Assembly: GCF_011395035.1 (NCBI RefSeq)
Contig: NZ_CP024768.1
Span: 3,385,865 to 3,449,864, forward strand
Origin: Pantoea cypripedii
Lineage (GTDB): Bacteria > Pseudomonadota > Gammaproteobacteria > Enterobacterales > Enterobacteriaceae
Direction of reading: 5' to 3'
DNA: 64,000 nt
Position numbers and translations under genes: made by a program
In this document: piece after piece, positions 52,755-63,300 of the stretch
Numbering within the stretch: the first letter of the stretch is position 1
How the letters are laid out: every line of letters begins with the position of its first letter
The notes under the pieces: model-generated
Seen by the model: only the letters and a program-made list of their open reading frames with translations
The model's database searches: none
What the model was told of the DNA's origin: nothing

Positions 52755-53465
52755 ATGTTTGACTGGATTGCTGATCCCAACGCCTGGCTGGCGCTGGGGA
52801 CATTAACCATTCTGGAAGTGGTTCTGGGCATCGATAACATTATTTTCCTTTCTCTGGTGGTCGCGAAGCTCCCCAAACATCAACAAAATCGCGCGCGCCG
52901 TCTGGGCCTGATGGGAGCCATGTTGATGCGCCTCGGGCTGCTGGCCTCGATTGCCTGGGTAGTGCGCCTGACCAATCCACTGTTCTCAATCATGGACCAC
53001 GCCTTCTCGGCGCGTGATTTGATTCTGCTGTTTGGTGGCCTGTTCCTGCTGTGGAAATCCAGTATGGAGATCCACGAAACCATTGAGGGTGGCGAAGAAG
53101 AACATAAAACCAACGTGCATTCGTTCCTCGGTGCCATCGTGCAGATCATGCTGCTGGACATTATTTTCAGCCTCGATTCGGTGATTACCGCCGTGGGTCT
53201 GTCGGACCATCTGATTATTATGATGATGGCGGTGGTGATTGCCGTACTGATGATGATGTTTGCGGCGCGGACCATCGGCGAGTTTGTTGACCGTCACCCG
53301 TCAGTGAAAATGCTGGCGCTGGCTTTTCTGATTCTGGTCGGCTTTACCCTGATTCTGGAGAGTTTTGCCGTCCATGTACCAAAAGGTTACATTTATTTTG
53401 CCATGTTCTTCTCGATGGCTGTGGAGTGCCTCAACCTGATGCGCAGCAGGAAAGGCGCGGCCTGA
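52755..53465 (+). CDS. ygdQ: TerC-family membrane protein YgdQ
   Basis: A 236-residue inner-membrane protein with about seven helices, family TerC/UPF0053. The first helix carries the signature LEVVLGIDNIIFLSLVV, and the repeat half carries QIMLLDIIFSLDSVITAVGLSDH. These paired acidic motifs (GIDN, SLDS) suggest metal-ion transport, as proposed for TerC/Alx relatives. The ATG at 52755 gives the E. coli-like start MFDWIADPNAWLALGTL; a TTG at 52743 is in frame. YoaE and YegH are related but carry CBS domains, which are absent here. Confidence 0.92.
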   Translation: MFDWIADPNAWLALGTLTILEVVLGIDNIIFLSLVVAKLPKHQQNRARRLGLMGAMLMRLGLLASIAWVVRLTNPLFSIMDHAFSARDLILLFGGLFLLWKSSMEIHETIEGGEEEHKTNVHSFLGAIVQIMLLDIIFSLDSVITAVGLSDHLIIMMMAVVIAVLMMMFAARTIGEFVDRHPSVKMLALAFLILVGFTLILESFAVHVPKGYIYFAMFFSMAVECLNLMRSRKGAA

Positions 53466-53474
53466 GAAAGTCAA

Positions 53475-53500
53475 GGGCGAGTCCTGCTCGCCCGTTGCTT
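53475..53500 (+). terminator. ygdQ terminator
   Basis: GGGCGAG/CTCGCCC (53475-53493, loop TCCTG) lies 9 bp after the ygdQ stop, followed by GTTGCTTTT. Confidence 0.5.
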
Positions 53501-53582
53501 TTCGGAATGATGTGATTACCCCGAACGCCAAAACCATTTATTACTACACTTTTGCTGTTGAAGTTGTGTAAGGGAGTAGCGG

Positions 53583-53801
53583 ATGAAAGGGTTGGTAAGT
53601 GCAATGGGGCTGGTGCTGGCGGCATTAGTATTAAGTGGCTGCAGCAGTGATTACGTGATGGCGACCAAAGATGGCCGCATGATTATGACGGAAGGCAAAC
53701 CAGCAATTGATAAAGACACTGGCCTGGTGCAGTACAAAGACGAACAGGGCCATGAAATGCAAATCAATGGTGATGAGGTCTCTACCATCATTGAGCGTTA
53801 A
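53583..53801 (+). CDS. ygdR: DUF903 lipoprotein YgdR
   Basis: A 72-residue lipoprotein with the lipobox LSGC (Cys20), followed by the DUF903 domain: DYVMATKDGRMIMTEGKP, DKDTGLVQYKDEQG and MQINGDEVSTIIE. It is a paralogue of YgdI at 18.4 kb and shows the same domain length. The ribosome site GGGAG is well placed. A loose stem ATCGCCTGC/GCAGGCGAT at 53814-53848 may terminate it. Role unknown. Confidence 0.92.
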   Translation: MKGLVSAMGLVLAALVLSGCSSDYVMATKDGRMIMTEGKPAIDKDTGLVQYKDEQGHEMQINGDEVSTIIER

Positions 53802-53944
53802 GTGCCAAATTTCATCGCCTGCGGTATTTTTCCAGCTGTGCAGGCGATTTCCCGAACTTTCCCCCCTTCCTTCCGCGCCGTTTCACGCGCTATAGTCCCA
53901 CAGGACACAACATTCCATTCCATAATGAAAAAAGGAAGCCGGCA

Positions 53945-54985
53945 ATGCACTATCACCGTATCCCCCATAGCACGCTGGAAGTGAGTCAGCTGGGGTTGGG
54001 AACCATGACGTTTGGTGAGCAGAACAGCGAAGCCGACGCTCATGCGCAACTGGATTATGCTGTCAGCCAGGGGATCAACCTGATTGATACTGCTGAAATG
54101 TATCCGGTGCCGCCGCGCCCGGAAACTCAGGGTTTAACTGAACAATATATTGGCAGCTGGCTGAAGCAGCGTGGCAGCCGTGACAAGATTATCCTGGCAA
54201 GTAAAGTTGCAGGCCCGGTACGCGGCGCTGATGCGTCGATTCGTCCTAACCAGGCGCTGGATCGTAAAAATATCCGTGAAGCGCTGGACGCCAGCCTGAA
54301 GCGCCTGAACACCGACTATCTCGACCTTTATCAGCTGCACTGGCCGCAACGTCAGACTAACTTCTTTGGCAAGCTGGGTTATCAGTACACCGAATCCACC
54401 GTGCCGGTCACACTGCTGGAAACGCTGGAAGCGCTGACTGAGCAGGTGCGCGCGGGCAAGATTCGCTATATCGGCGTGTCGAACGAAACGGCCTGGGGCG
54501 TGATGCGCTATCTGCAACTGGCAGAGAAGCATGAACTGCCGCGCATTGTGACCATTCAGAACCCGTACAGCCTGCTGAACCGCAGCTTTGAGGTGGGTCT
54601 GGCGGAGATCAGCCAGCATGAAGGTGTGGAACTGCTGGCTTACTCCAGCCTCGCGTTCGGCACCTTAAGCGGCAAGTATCTGAACGGGGCAAAACCGGCC
54701 GGGGCGCGTAATACCCTGTTCAGTCGTTTTACCCGTTACAGCAGCGAGCAGTCGCAGCAGGCGGTAGCTGCGTATGTAGAGCTGGCGAAGAAGCACAATC
54801 TTGACCCATCGCAAATGGCGCTGGCCTATGTGCGTCAACAGCCGTTTGTTGCCAGCACCCTGCTGGGTGCGACCACGCTGGAACAGCTGAAGACGGACGT
54901 GGAGAGTTTTAATCTGACGCTGAATGCGGATGTGCTGGAAGGCATTGAGGCGATTCACCGCCAGTTTACCTATCCTGCGCCTTAA
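53945..54985 (+). CDS. tas: Aldo-keto reductase Tas
   Basis: An NADPH-dependent aldo-keto reductase of 346 residues, named for suppressing tyrosine auxotrophy under starvation in E. coli; the natural substrate is unknown. The AKR catalytic tetrad is present: Asp48 and Tyr53 (LIDTAEMYP), Lys87 (LASKVAG) and His132 (YQLHWPQR). The insert TNFFGKLGYQYTES distinguishes Tas from other AKRs. A ribosome site AAGGAAG precedes the ATG. It is convergent with lplT. Confidence 0.94.
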   Translation: MHYHRIPHSTLEVSQLGLGTMTFGEQNSEADAHAQLDYAVSQGINLIDTAEMYPVPPRPETQGLTEQYIGSWLKQRGSRDKIILASKVAGPVRGADASIRPNQALDRKNIREALDASLKRLNTDYLDLYQLHWPQRQTNFFGKLGYQYTESTVPVTLLETLEALTEQVRAGKIRYIGVSNETAWGVMRYLQLAEKHELPRIVTIQNPYSLLNRSFEVGLAEISQHEGVELLAYSSLAFGTLSGKYLNGAKPAGARNTLFSRFTRYSSEQSQQAVAAYVELAKKHNLDPSQMALAYVRQQPFVASTLLGATTLEQLKTDVESFNLTLNADVLEGIEAIHRQFTYPAP

Positions 54986-55001
54986 ATTGCATCATCCCGG
55001 C

Positions 55002-55069
55002 ATTGCGCGATAAATCGCGCCGCTACAAATTGGGTGCACAGCATCCGTAGCGGCGCAATTTATTGCGCG
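55002..55069. repeat. REP pair between tas and lplT, head to head
   Basis: The reverse monomer (stem GCGCGATAAATCGCGC at 55005-55020, CTAC at 55023-55026) is followed by the forward monomer (GTAG at 55047-55050, stem GCGCAATTTATTGCGC). Here the GTAG heads face inward, opposite to the other pairs in the window. It fills the convergent tas/lplT gap. Confidence 0.8.
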
Positions 55070-55073
55070 GTTT

Positions 55074-56273
55074 TTAAGGTGTGGGATGCCGCGCTTTCCA
55101 CCATAAAATGACGATCGCCACGGCGAAAATCGCGCCAAACCCGATACCGGTCGCCACCGCCGGTGCCCCCAGCTTAATCGCCAGCGTATACAGCCCCAGC
55201 ATCAGCAACATCGCGGTGTTTTCACCGAGGTTTTGCACGGCGATCGCATTGCCCGCGCCGACGCTGGCCTTGCCGCGTTCCTGCAACAAGGCATTCAGCG
55301 GCACCACAAAGAACCCGCCCAGCGCACCAATCAGCATTAAAATCAGGTATGCAGGCAGCAAACTGTGCTGCATGGAGAACACCACCACCATCACGCCAAT
55401 CAGCACCCCGGCAGGCATACAGCGGCGTACCGTTTGCAGCGTCACCAGCTTCGCCGCTGCCGCCGCGCCAATCACGATACCGATCGCGACCATCGCATTC
55501 AGTGTGGTCGGCGTTTTGTTATCGCTGATTCCCAGCGCTACCGGCACCCACAGCACCAGCAGAAAACGCAACGTCACCCCGGCCCCCCAGAACAGGCTGG
55601 TGCCCAGCAGTGAGAAACGGGTTTCGCCGTTGCGCCATAACAGCACCGTGGCATCAATAAAGCTGCGCAGCATCACGCCAAAGTGCCAGCTCTGGCCCGG
55701 ACGTGCCGCCCCGAGGCGTGGGATAAACAGGTTTGCCACCACCGCCAGACCGTAAGTCAGCGCACACACCGCCAGTGCCGCCAGCAGGTGCCAGTCAGCA
55801 AGGATACCGCCCGCCACTGAACCCAGCAGAATCGCGGCGATGGTCGATCCTTCCATCAATCCGTTAGCTTTCACTAACTTCTCACCACGGGTGATTTCGC
55901 CGAGGATGCCATACTTAGCCGGGGAATAAGCCGCCGCCCCCACGCCCACCAGCGTATAGCCGAGGAACGGGTTGAAGCCGAAGCAGATAATCAGCGCCCC
56001 CAGCAGTTTCAGGCTGTTGGCGAACATCATCACCCGGCCTTTGGCAAAGCTATCCGCCATCTGCCCGACAAAGGGTGCGAGCAGAATGTAAGTGGCCACA
56101 AACAACATTTGCAGAATCGGCTGGCTCCAGTCGGGATAGAACTGATTTTTCAGCACTGCCAGCGTGGCAAACAGCAGCGCATTGTCGCCAAATGCCGAGA
56201 GAAACTGCGCCACAATCACTGCCGTCATGCTACGCGACATCAGGGGTGCATCCGGGTTTACCGCCTGGCTCAT
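55074..56273 (-). CDS. lplT: Lysophospholipid transporter LplT
   Basis: LplT flips lysophosphatidylethanolamine across the inner membrane so that Aas can re-acylate it. The 399-residue MFS protein has about 12 helices. MTAVIVAQFLSAFGDNALLFATLAVLK, spanning the first helix, is a clear LplT signature, and the GEITRGEKLVKANGLMEG loop is conserved. Its start overlaps the aas stop by four bases, and the two genes act in one repair pathway, fused into one protein in some bacteria. Confidence 0.95.
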   Translation of the reverse strand: MSQAVNPDAPLMSRSMTAVIVAQFLSAFGDNALLFATLAVLKNQFYPDWSQPILQMLFVATYILLAPFVGQMADSFAKGRVMMFANSLKLLGALIICFGFNPFLGYTLVGVGAAAYSPAKYGILGEITRGEKLVKANGLMEGSTIAAILLGSVAGGILADWHLLAALAVCALTYGLAVVANLFIPRLGAARPGQSWHFGVMLRSFIDATVLLWRNGETRFSLLGTSLFWGAGVTLRFLLVLWVPVALGISDNKTPTTLNAMVAIGIVIGAAAAAKLVTLQTVRRCMPAGVLIGVMVVVFSMQHSLLPAYLILMLIGALGGFFVVPLNALLQERGKASVGAGNAIAVQNLGENTAMLLMLGLYTLAIKLGAPAVATGIGFGAIFAVAIVILWWKARHPTP

Positions 56274-58420
56274 GCCTGCTCCTCTTCGGCCAGTTTTTTC
56301 AGGCTGACATAGTCAGGTTTACCGCTGCCCAGCATCGGCAATTGTTTCATTACGCGGATATCACGGGGTAACGCCAGTTCCGGTGCACCCAGCTCACGCA
56401 GCGCCTGCTGCAACTTGTCACGATTTAGCTCGCTGTCGGTGGTGAACAGCACCAGCGCTTCACCCCGGCTGCCGTCCGGCCGCAGGGACGCCGCATGTTG
56501 TTTCTCCGGCGAGGCTTTCAGGGCGATCTGCTCGACACTCTCCAGCGAGACCATCTCACCGGCGATTTTGGCGAAGCGTTTCGCCCGGCCCTGAATCTGA
56601 CAGAATCCGCCCTCATCGAAACTGACGATATCGCCGGTGTCGTACCAGCCCGCTTCCAGCTCACCTTCGCCGTTATCGGCTACCGGCAGTTCCAGCTGGC
56701 CAGGGTTCTCCACACGCAGATAGCCGTTCATCACGTTGGGGCCGCGCAATTGCAGGCGACCGCCCTGCTCGATGCCTGGCACCGAAATCAGACGCGAATC
56801 CATCCCCGGCAGGATACGTCCCACGGTGTGCGATTTCGCCGCCATCGGTACGTTAATTGCCACGACCGGCGCACACTCGGTCACACCGTAGCCTTCCAGA
56901 ATTCGGATACCGTATTTTTCCATATAAATCTGGCGCGTCCCTTCCTGCAATTTTTCCGCTCCGGCCACCACATAACGCAGACGGGCAAAATCGTAAGGGC
57001 TGGCGAACCGCGCATAGTTACCGAGGAAGGTTGAGGTGCCAAACAGCACGGTACAGTTGCGGTCATACACCAGCTCGGGCACCACACGGTAATGCAGCGG
57101 GCTGGGATAGAGGAACACCTCTGCCCCGGTCAGCAACGGCGTGAACAGGCCCACGGTCAGACCAAAGGCATGAAACAGCGGCAGCGCCGACATAAAGCGG
57201 TCACGCGGGGTAAAATCCGCCACGGTACGAATCTGCTCGACGTTAGCCAGCAGGCTTTTATGGGAATGCACCACACCTTTGGGATGGCCTTCCGACCCCG
57301 AGGTAAACAGCACCATCGCGGCATCTTCCGGCTGCTGCGCGACCTGCGCGCGACGCGGCATCAGCAGATGGGTAAGGATCCACAATTTGTCTTTAGTGGT
57401 GACGGTGTCGCGCAGGTCTTCGAGGTAAATCCACTTCACCTCACTCAGCCCCTCGGGCAAATGCCACAGGTTGCCTTTATCCAGGAACTGGCGCGAGGTG
57501 AACACGGTTTTCACCTGCGACGCGGTCAGCGCCGCGCGCATACCGTTGACGCCGGCGGTGTAGTTGAGCATCGCCGGAACGCGTCCACGCAGTGACGCCC
57601 CGAGAATCGCCGCCGCCGTCACGGTAGCATTGGGCAGCAGCAGGCCAACATATTCCCCCTGCTGGCTGTAGCGTTCGAGGATACGCCCGACGCCCAATGC
57701 TTTTTTCAGCAGGCCAGTGTAGCTGTCGCTTTTGAAGTTGATGTCTTCGATGCAGGGCTTAAACAAGCCGTAGCGCGTGCGCGCGTTAAGAAACGCAGTA
57801 AATAACGTTTCACGCGGACGCACCGCCATACGCGCTTCCATCATCACATGATGTAAGTGCTCGCCAGCCAGCAGACGACGGTCACGCGCACGTGGCGCTT
57901 CTGGCATCGGGATCACAGTGGACGGTAACACCGTCAGGGTGATGCGAGGAAACAGGCGACGCTTAAACACCCCATTGAGGCGACCAAACGGGGTATATTC
58001 CGCGCCTTCGATGCGCATTGGCACCACACTGGCTCCCGATTTTGCTGCCACAAAGCCCGCACCGCTGTAGATTTTCATCAGCGAACCGGTAACGGTGATA
58101 CGGCCTTCCGGGAAAATCACCACTGGGCGACCTTCGTTGATCAGACGCACCAGATGCTTTATCGACATCGGTTTGGTGGGATCGAGCGGTACGAAGTCGA
58201 TCATTGGTTTCAGGATACGCATAAACCATTGATCGCTGATCGAGGAATAGACCGCGAACACCGGTTTAATGGGCAGGAATAAGGCCACCAGTACGCCATC
58301 AAGAAATGACATGTGGTTCGGGGTGATCAGCACCTTAGATTTGTGCAGTGCGGCCAGATCACCGCGCAGCTCGACGCGCCATAACAGGCGGCAGAGGAAA
58401 CGCAGGCAGGTGAATAACAT
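56270..58420 (-). CDS. aas: 2-acyl-GPE acyltransferase / acyl-ACP synthetase Aas
   Basis: Aas re-acylates lysophosphatidylethanolamine using acyl-ACP it makes itself. The 716-residue fusion has an N-terminal PlsC-type acyltransferase domain (about 1-200) with the HX4D motif NHMSFLDG (His36, Asp41) and FPEGRITVTG, then an AMP-binding acyl-ACP synthetase domain with VLFTSGSEGHPKGVVHSH and GYGVTECAPV. It partners with lplT through a four-base overlap. The E. coli sRNAs omrA and omrB, next to aas there, are not found here. Confidence 0.95.
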   Translation of the reverse strand: MLFTCLRFLCRLLWRVELRGDLAALHKSKVLITPNHMSFLDGVLVALFLPIKPVFAVYSSISDQWFMRILKPMIDFVPLDPTKPMSIKHLVRLINEGRPVVIFPEGRITVTGSLMKIYSGAGFVAAKSGASVVPMRIEGAEYTPFGRLNGVFKRRLFPRITLTVLPSTVIPMPEAPRARDRRLLAGEHLHHVMMEARMAVRPRETLFTAFLNARTRYGLFKPCIEDINFKSDSYTGLLKKALGVGRILERYSQQGEYVGLLLPNATVTAAAILGASLRGRVPAMLNYTAGVNGMRAALTASQVKTVFTSRQFLDKGNLWHLPEGLSEVKWIYLEDLRDTVTTKDKLWILTHLLMPRRAQVAQQPEDAAMVLFTSGSEGHPKGVVHSHKSLLANVEQIRTVADFTPRDRFMSALPLFHAFGLTVGLFTPLLTGAEVFLYPSPLHYRVVPELVYDRNCTVLFGTSTFLGNYARFASPYDFARLRYVVAGAEKLQEGTRQIYMEKYGIRILEGYGVTECAPVVAINVPMAAKSHTVGRILPGMDSRLISVPGIEQGGRLQLRGPNVMNGYLRVENPGQLELPVADNGEGELEAGWYDTGDIVSFDEGGFCQIQGRAKRFAKIAGEMVSLESVEQIALKASPEKQHAASLRPDGSRGEALVLFTTDSELNRDKLQQALRELGAPELALPRDIRVMKQLPMLGSGKPDYVSLKKLAEEEQA

Positions 58421-58725
58421 GCCAGCTCCTTAGCAGTCGTGAAAAATGGTCCCTACGATGCAGGATCTGGCTGTTTTCGACAAGTGGCAGCGGTGGCAAT
58501 GCGTAATAAATTACGGTCCCCGGTGCTGGCAGCAGCGGTTTAGCTCTGAGAAGGTTCCGCCCGCCAGGCATTGTCGAGTTGCAGGACCATCTAATCAAAA
58601 ACAAACAGCAAAAGAAAAACCAAAGACCGTTATCGCTGGTGCAGCGGTGGGGTGAGCGCCATCCGGACTCGCTGAGCGCGGGAACGATTCCAGGATGAGC
58701 CGCATGGATGCGGCGAAAGGCGGCG

Positions 58726-58749
58726 TGTAGCGGCGCGATTTATCGCGCA
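58726..58749 (+). repeat. Solo REP monomer
   Basis: The GTAG head and stem GCGCGATTTATCGCGC are identical to the forward monomer at 25912. No partner monomer is found nearby. Confidence 0.75.
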
Positions 58750-58796
58750 ATAAAGCCGCGAAGCGGCGAGGCAGGCGGCGCAGGGCCAGGGAATGC

Positions 58797-58822
58797 AAAG
58801 GGCGCGACCCAGGGCGCCCTTT
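58797..58822 (-). terminator. Hairpin downstream of the efflux operon
   Basis: A perfect 9-bp stem AAAGGGCGC/GCGCCCTTT with an eight-base loop lies about 80 bp past the last efflux gene. It ends in only three T, so termination efficiency is doubtful. Confidence 0.45.
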
Positions 58823-58902
58823 GCTCGGTCGCCGCACCGGCGAACTGAAACTGCCAGTACCCGAGGCGAACGAAACCTGCTCTGAAGCAAACAACGCTAG
58901 CG

Positions 58903-60309
58903 CTAAGGCGTCCCTCCCCCCTGCCATCCGCCGCCCAGCGCGGCAATCAACTCGACGCTGCTCACCCACTGGGTACTCTGCAACGACAGCAGGCTCTGCT
59001 GCTCGCTCAGGCTGCTGTTTTCGGTGGTGGCAACATCAAGATAATCAATCATCCCGGCTTCGTATTGGTTACGTGTCACCCGCGCTGACTCCTGCGCTGC
59101 CGTGGTCGCCAGCTGCTGCGAGTTAATTTCACCCTTCAGCGTATTCAGCTCCACCAGGTAATCCTCCACTTCCTGCATCCCTTCCAGCACCGCCTGGCGA
59201 TAGCTGGCCACGCTGGCATCGTAGGAGGCGCGCGCCTGCTCCACTTTCGCCGACGTCGCGCCAAAGTCGAGTAAGGTGCCGCTCAGCTCCGGTCCCAGCG
59301 ACCACACGCGATTCGGCAGCGAGAACAGGTTGCTGAAGGTGGACGAACTGACGCCACCGCTGGCACTTAAGGTCAGGTCCGGGTAGTAACCGGCAATCGC
59401 CACGCCCACCGCGGCGTTCGCTGCCGCCACGTTACGTTCGGCATAGGCGATATCCGGGCGGCGCTGCAACAGCTGCGACGGCACGCTGTGCGGAATATCC
59501 GGCAGGGTGGCATCCAGCTTCGCCACCGGCAGGGAGAAATCGGCAGGCGCACGGCCCAGCAGCAGCGCGATAGCGTGCTCCAGCTGTGCGCGCTGCCATT
59601 GATAATCCTGCGCCGAAGCACGGGCGCTTTCCAGCTGCATCTGCGCCTGCGCCAGGGTGGCGCGCGATTCGCTGCCCGCCTGATATTTGTTTTGAATCAC
59701 TGTCAGGTAGCGCTGATAAGCATCAACGCTGCGCTGATAGAGGGCAATTTTCTCGTCCATAATGCGCAGCTGGAAATAGTCCTGTGCCAGCTCAGACTGG
59801 GCACTGAGGGTGATATTCGCCAGTTCGGCAGCGCTGGCCTGGGCGCTGGCTTTGTTCTCTTCCAGCGTGCGGCGCAGTTTGCCCCACAAATCCAGCTCCC
59901 AGCTGGCGCTCAGTTCCGCCTGATGGCTGTTGCTGACGCTGCGCTGGCCGGTGGTGCTGGCGCGACTGCCGCTGCGCGTGCTGGTGGCATCATAGGTTAC
60001 CGACGGGAACAGCTCAGCGCGTGACTGCGACGCCAGCGCCTGGGCCTCGCGATATTGCGCAGCATAGTTAGCCACGTTCTGGTTAGAGATGCTGACCTGA
60101 CGCAACAGGCCATCGAGGGTGGCATCGTGGTACACCGCCCACCAGTCGCCTTTGCTCTTATCATCCTGCGGCGTGGCCTCGGTCCAGCCTTGCGCTTCTT
60201 TAAAATGGGTCGGCATCGCCATCGTCGGACGCTGATAATCAGGACCAACAGTACAGCCTGCCAGCAGCAGCGCCATAAAGATCGGGGTAATTTTTAACGA
60301 CATTTTCAT
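58903..60309 (-). CDS. RND efflux outer-membrane factor, NodT family lipoprotein
   Basis: This is the outer-membrane channel of a tripartite efflux pump. The 468-residue protein has a signal peptide with lipobox LAGC (Cys19) and the OprM/NodT opening TVGPDYQRP. Two OEP repeats follow, each contributing coiled-coil barrel helices, with RRPDIAYAERNVAAANAAVGVA and DFGATSAKVEQARASYDASVASYRQ-type segments (read in parts). It lies 3 bp after the MdtC-like pump gene, so it is in the same operon. E. coli mdtABC lacks such a gene (it uses TolC). The layout resembles muxABC-opmB of Pseudomonas; the exact orthology is not proven. Confidence 0.9.
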   Translation of the reverse strand: MKMSLKITPIFMALLLAGCTVGPDYQRPTMAMPTHFKEAQGWTEATPQDDKSKGDWWAVYHDATLDGLLRQVSISNQNVANYAAQYREAQALASQSRAELFPSVTYDATSTRSGSRASTTGQRSVSNSHQAELSASWELDLWGKLRRTLEENKASAQASAAELANITLSAQSELAQDYFQLRIMDEKIALYQRSVDAYQRYLTVIQNKYQAGSESRATLAQAQMQLESARASAQDYQWQRAQLEHAIALLLGRAPADFSLPVAKLDATLPDIPHSVPSQLLQRRPDIAYAERNVAAANAAVGVAIAGYYPDLTLSASGGVSSSTFSNLFSLPNRVWSLGPELSGTLLDFGATSAKVEQARASYDASVASYRQAVLEGMQEVEDYLVELNTLKGEINSQQLATTAAQESARVTRNQYEAGMIDYLDVATTENSSLSEQQSLLSLQSTQWVSSVELIAALGGGWQGGGTP

Positions 60310-60312
60310 GGA

Positions 60313-63300
60313 TCAGGATTCCGCATGACGCAACCGCCGCCACTGACGTTTGGTGGCGCGGCTCAGACTATCGAGCCAGAGATAAACAACCGGCGTGGTA
60401 AACAGGGTAAGCAGCTGACTGAGCGCCAGGCCACCGGCAATCGCCAGACCGAGCGGGCTACGCAGGTCGGCATCGCCGCCGCTGCCCAGCGCCAGCGGCA
60501 GTGCACCAAAGAAGGCCGCCAGCGTGGTCATCATGATCGGACGGAAGCGCATCAGACAGGCCTGGGTAATCGCCTGGCGGGGCGTCATGCCCTGACGGCG
60601 CTCGGCGTCGATGGCAAAGTCGATCATCATAATGGCGTTCTTTTTCACGATACCAATCAACAGGATAATGCCGATCAGCGCGATCACCGTCAGCTGCGTA
60701 TTGGTCAGCAGCAACAGCAGCAAGGCGCCGACGCCCGCCGATGGCAGCGTGGAAAGAATGGTAATCGGGTGGATATAACTTTCGTACAGCACGCCCAGCA
60801 CGATATACACCGCCGCCAGCGCCGCCAGAATCAGCCACGGCATGGTGGCAGTAAGCTGCGCAAAGGCCGCCGCCGTACCGGCAAAGCCCGCCTGAATATT
60901 GGAAGGTAACCCCAGCTTCGCCATCGCCTGCTTGATCAGCGCCTGCGCCTGCTCCAGCGAGACACCGTCATTCAGGTTAAAAGCGATGGTGCTGGTCGCG
61001 GATTGCCCCTGATGCGCCACCGACAACGGCGCATTGCCGCCGACAAAAGTGGCAAAGGCCGAAAGCGGCACGCGGTCGCCACTGTCATTCACCACAAACA
61101 ATTCTTTCAGGATATTCGGGTCGCGGGTGTAGCTGTCCTGCAACGACATCACCACATGGTACTGATTGAGCGTGTGGTACAGCGTGGCGATCTGCCGCTG
61201 GCTGAAAGAGTTGTTCAGCATGGTGTCGATCATCTGCACGTTAACCCCGAGCATCTTCGCCCGGTCACGATCGATATTGATCACCACTTCCTGGCCACCG
61301 GTTTGCGAGTCGGAATCCACGCTGTTCAGCTGCGGGATCGCCGCCAGCGCCGCCTGGACTTTCGGCGTCCAGGTACGCAACACATCCAGATCGTCGGCCT
61401 GCAAACTGTATTGATAAGTGGCGTTAGCGCTGCGGCCACCAATATGCAGATCCTGCGCCGCCATCAGGAACATCTGTCCCCCGGCAATATGGCTGGTCTT
61501 CATACTCAGGCGGTTAGCCACTTCGGTGGCGGTCGCAGATCGCTTATCAAAATCCTTCAGTCGCACAAAGAAGTTGGCGCTATTACGTGAACCAAACATG
61601 CCGCTGCCCATTGACGACATCACGCTTTCTACTGCCGGGTCAGACTCGATGATTTTGGTGAACTGCAACATCTTCGGCTTCATCGCCTGGAACGAGATGT
61701 TCTGATCGGCACGCAGCGCGCCCATCAGCAGACCGGTGTCCTGATTGGGGAAGAAGCCTTTCTGCACCACCGAATACAAAAACAGGTTCAGCACCACGGT
61801 GAGCAGCAGGCTGAACATGGTGATTTTCTGGTGCGCCAGCACCCAGGCCAGGCCGCGCGAGTAGGCAGCCAGCAACGCATTTAACTGGTTTTCAATAAAC
61901 TGATACAGCGGATGCGGACGTTTGCTGACTTTCGGCTTCGGTTTTAGCAGGCGCGCGCACAGCATCGGCGTCAGGCTGAGCGAGACAAACATCGAGATCA
62001 GCAGCGAGATGGAGAGCGTCACGGCAAACTCGCGGAACAAACGCCCGACGATACTGCCCATCAGCAGGATCGGGATAAAGACCGCAATCAACGACATGGT
62101 CATCGACAGCACGGTAAAACTCACTTCCTGCGCCCCACGCAGCGCAGCGCGCAGCGGACTTAACCCTTCTTCGATATGGCGGGTGATGTTTTCCAGCACC
62201 ACAATCGCATCATCGACCACAAAGCCAGTGGAGATGATCAACGCCATCAGCGACAGGTTATCGAGGCTATAACCCAGCAGATACATCACCGCACAGGTAC
62301 CAATCAGCGACACCGGCAGCGCCAGCGCCGGGATCACCACCGCCTGCACATTGCGCAGGAAGACAAACACCACCGCAATCACCAGCATCACGGCAATCAG
62401 CAGCGTTTCTTCGGTGTCATACAACGACTGACGCACCGTGGGGGAACGGTCCACCACCAGTTTCAGTTGGGTATCGGCGGGCAGATCTTTTTCCAGGTTC
62501 GGCAGCTGTGCTTTGATGGCATCAATGGTATCCAGCATGTTAGCCCCGGCCTGACGGGTGATACCGATCATCACCGACGGCGTCGCATTGAGGAAACCGG
62601 CCTGGTATTTATCTTCGACGGAGTCATAAACGGTGGCGACATCGTGCAAACGCACCGCTTTACCGTTGTTATAGCTGACGATCAGATTGCGGTACTGTGC
62701 CGCTTTATCCAGCTGCCCGTTGCTGTCCACCAGCCACGACTGGTTGCTACCCTGCAGGATGCCTTTCGGCAGGTTGGTGGTGCTGTCAGCGATGGCGCTG
62801 CGCACCGTATCCAGCGCAATCCCGTACTGCGTCAGTTTTTGCGGTTGCAGATCGATACGCACCGCAGGCAGTGCGCTGCCCATCAGCGACACTTCGCCGA
62901 CGCCCTGCACCTGGCTCATCGCCTGTTCAATCTTACTTTCCGCCAGATCGTAGAGCTCACCCGGCGTTCGGGTGGCGGAGACCAGCGCCAGCATCACAAT
63001 CGGCGCATCGGATGGGTTGGCTTTACGGTACGTCGGCAGCGATTCCATCGAACTTGGCAGCAGACTGCGTGCCGCGTTAATCGCCGCCTGCACATCACGC
63101 GCCGCGCCGTTGATATCGCGATCCAGTTCAAACTGCAAAATGATGGTGCTGGAACCCTGCGAGCTGCTCGACGTCATCTCGGTGATGCCCGCGATCTGCC
63201 CCAGCGAACGTTCCAGCGGTGTTGCTACCGTGGCCGCCATGGTTTCCGGGCTGGCCCCGGCAAGGCTGGCACTGACCATAATGGTGGGAAAATCCACCTG

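Larger units (their letters stand above)
58421..58902. other. Repeat-rich gap between aas and the efflux operon
   Basis: This 482-bp stretch has no convincing gene. It holds a solo REP monomer (58726-58749), a palindrome GCCGCAT-gg-ATGCGGC (58699-58714), and a perfect 9-bp stem AAAGGGCGC/GCGCCCTTT (58797-58822). The last follows the outer-membrane factor gene on the minus strand and may help terminate it. The right half is very G+C-rich. Confidence 0.6.

Noticed and set aside
58421..58902. omrA/omrB sRNAs next to aas
   Set aside because: The conserved 5' end and terminator of these RNAs could not be found in the gap.
58595..58969. Minus-strand frames of 60-124 codons in the aas-efflux gap
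   Set aside because: Low-complexity Arg/Ala-rich translations of palindromic repeats, overlapping the end of the outer-membrane factor gene.
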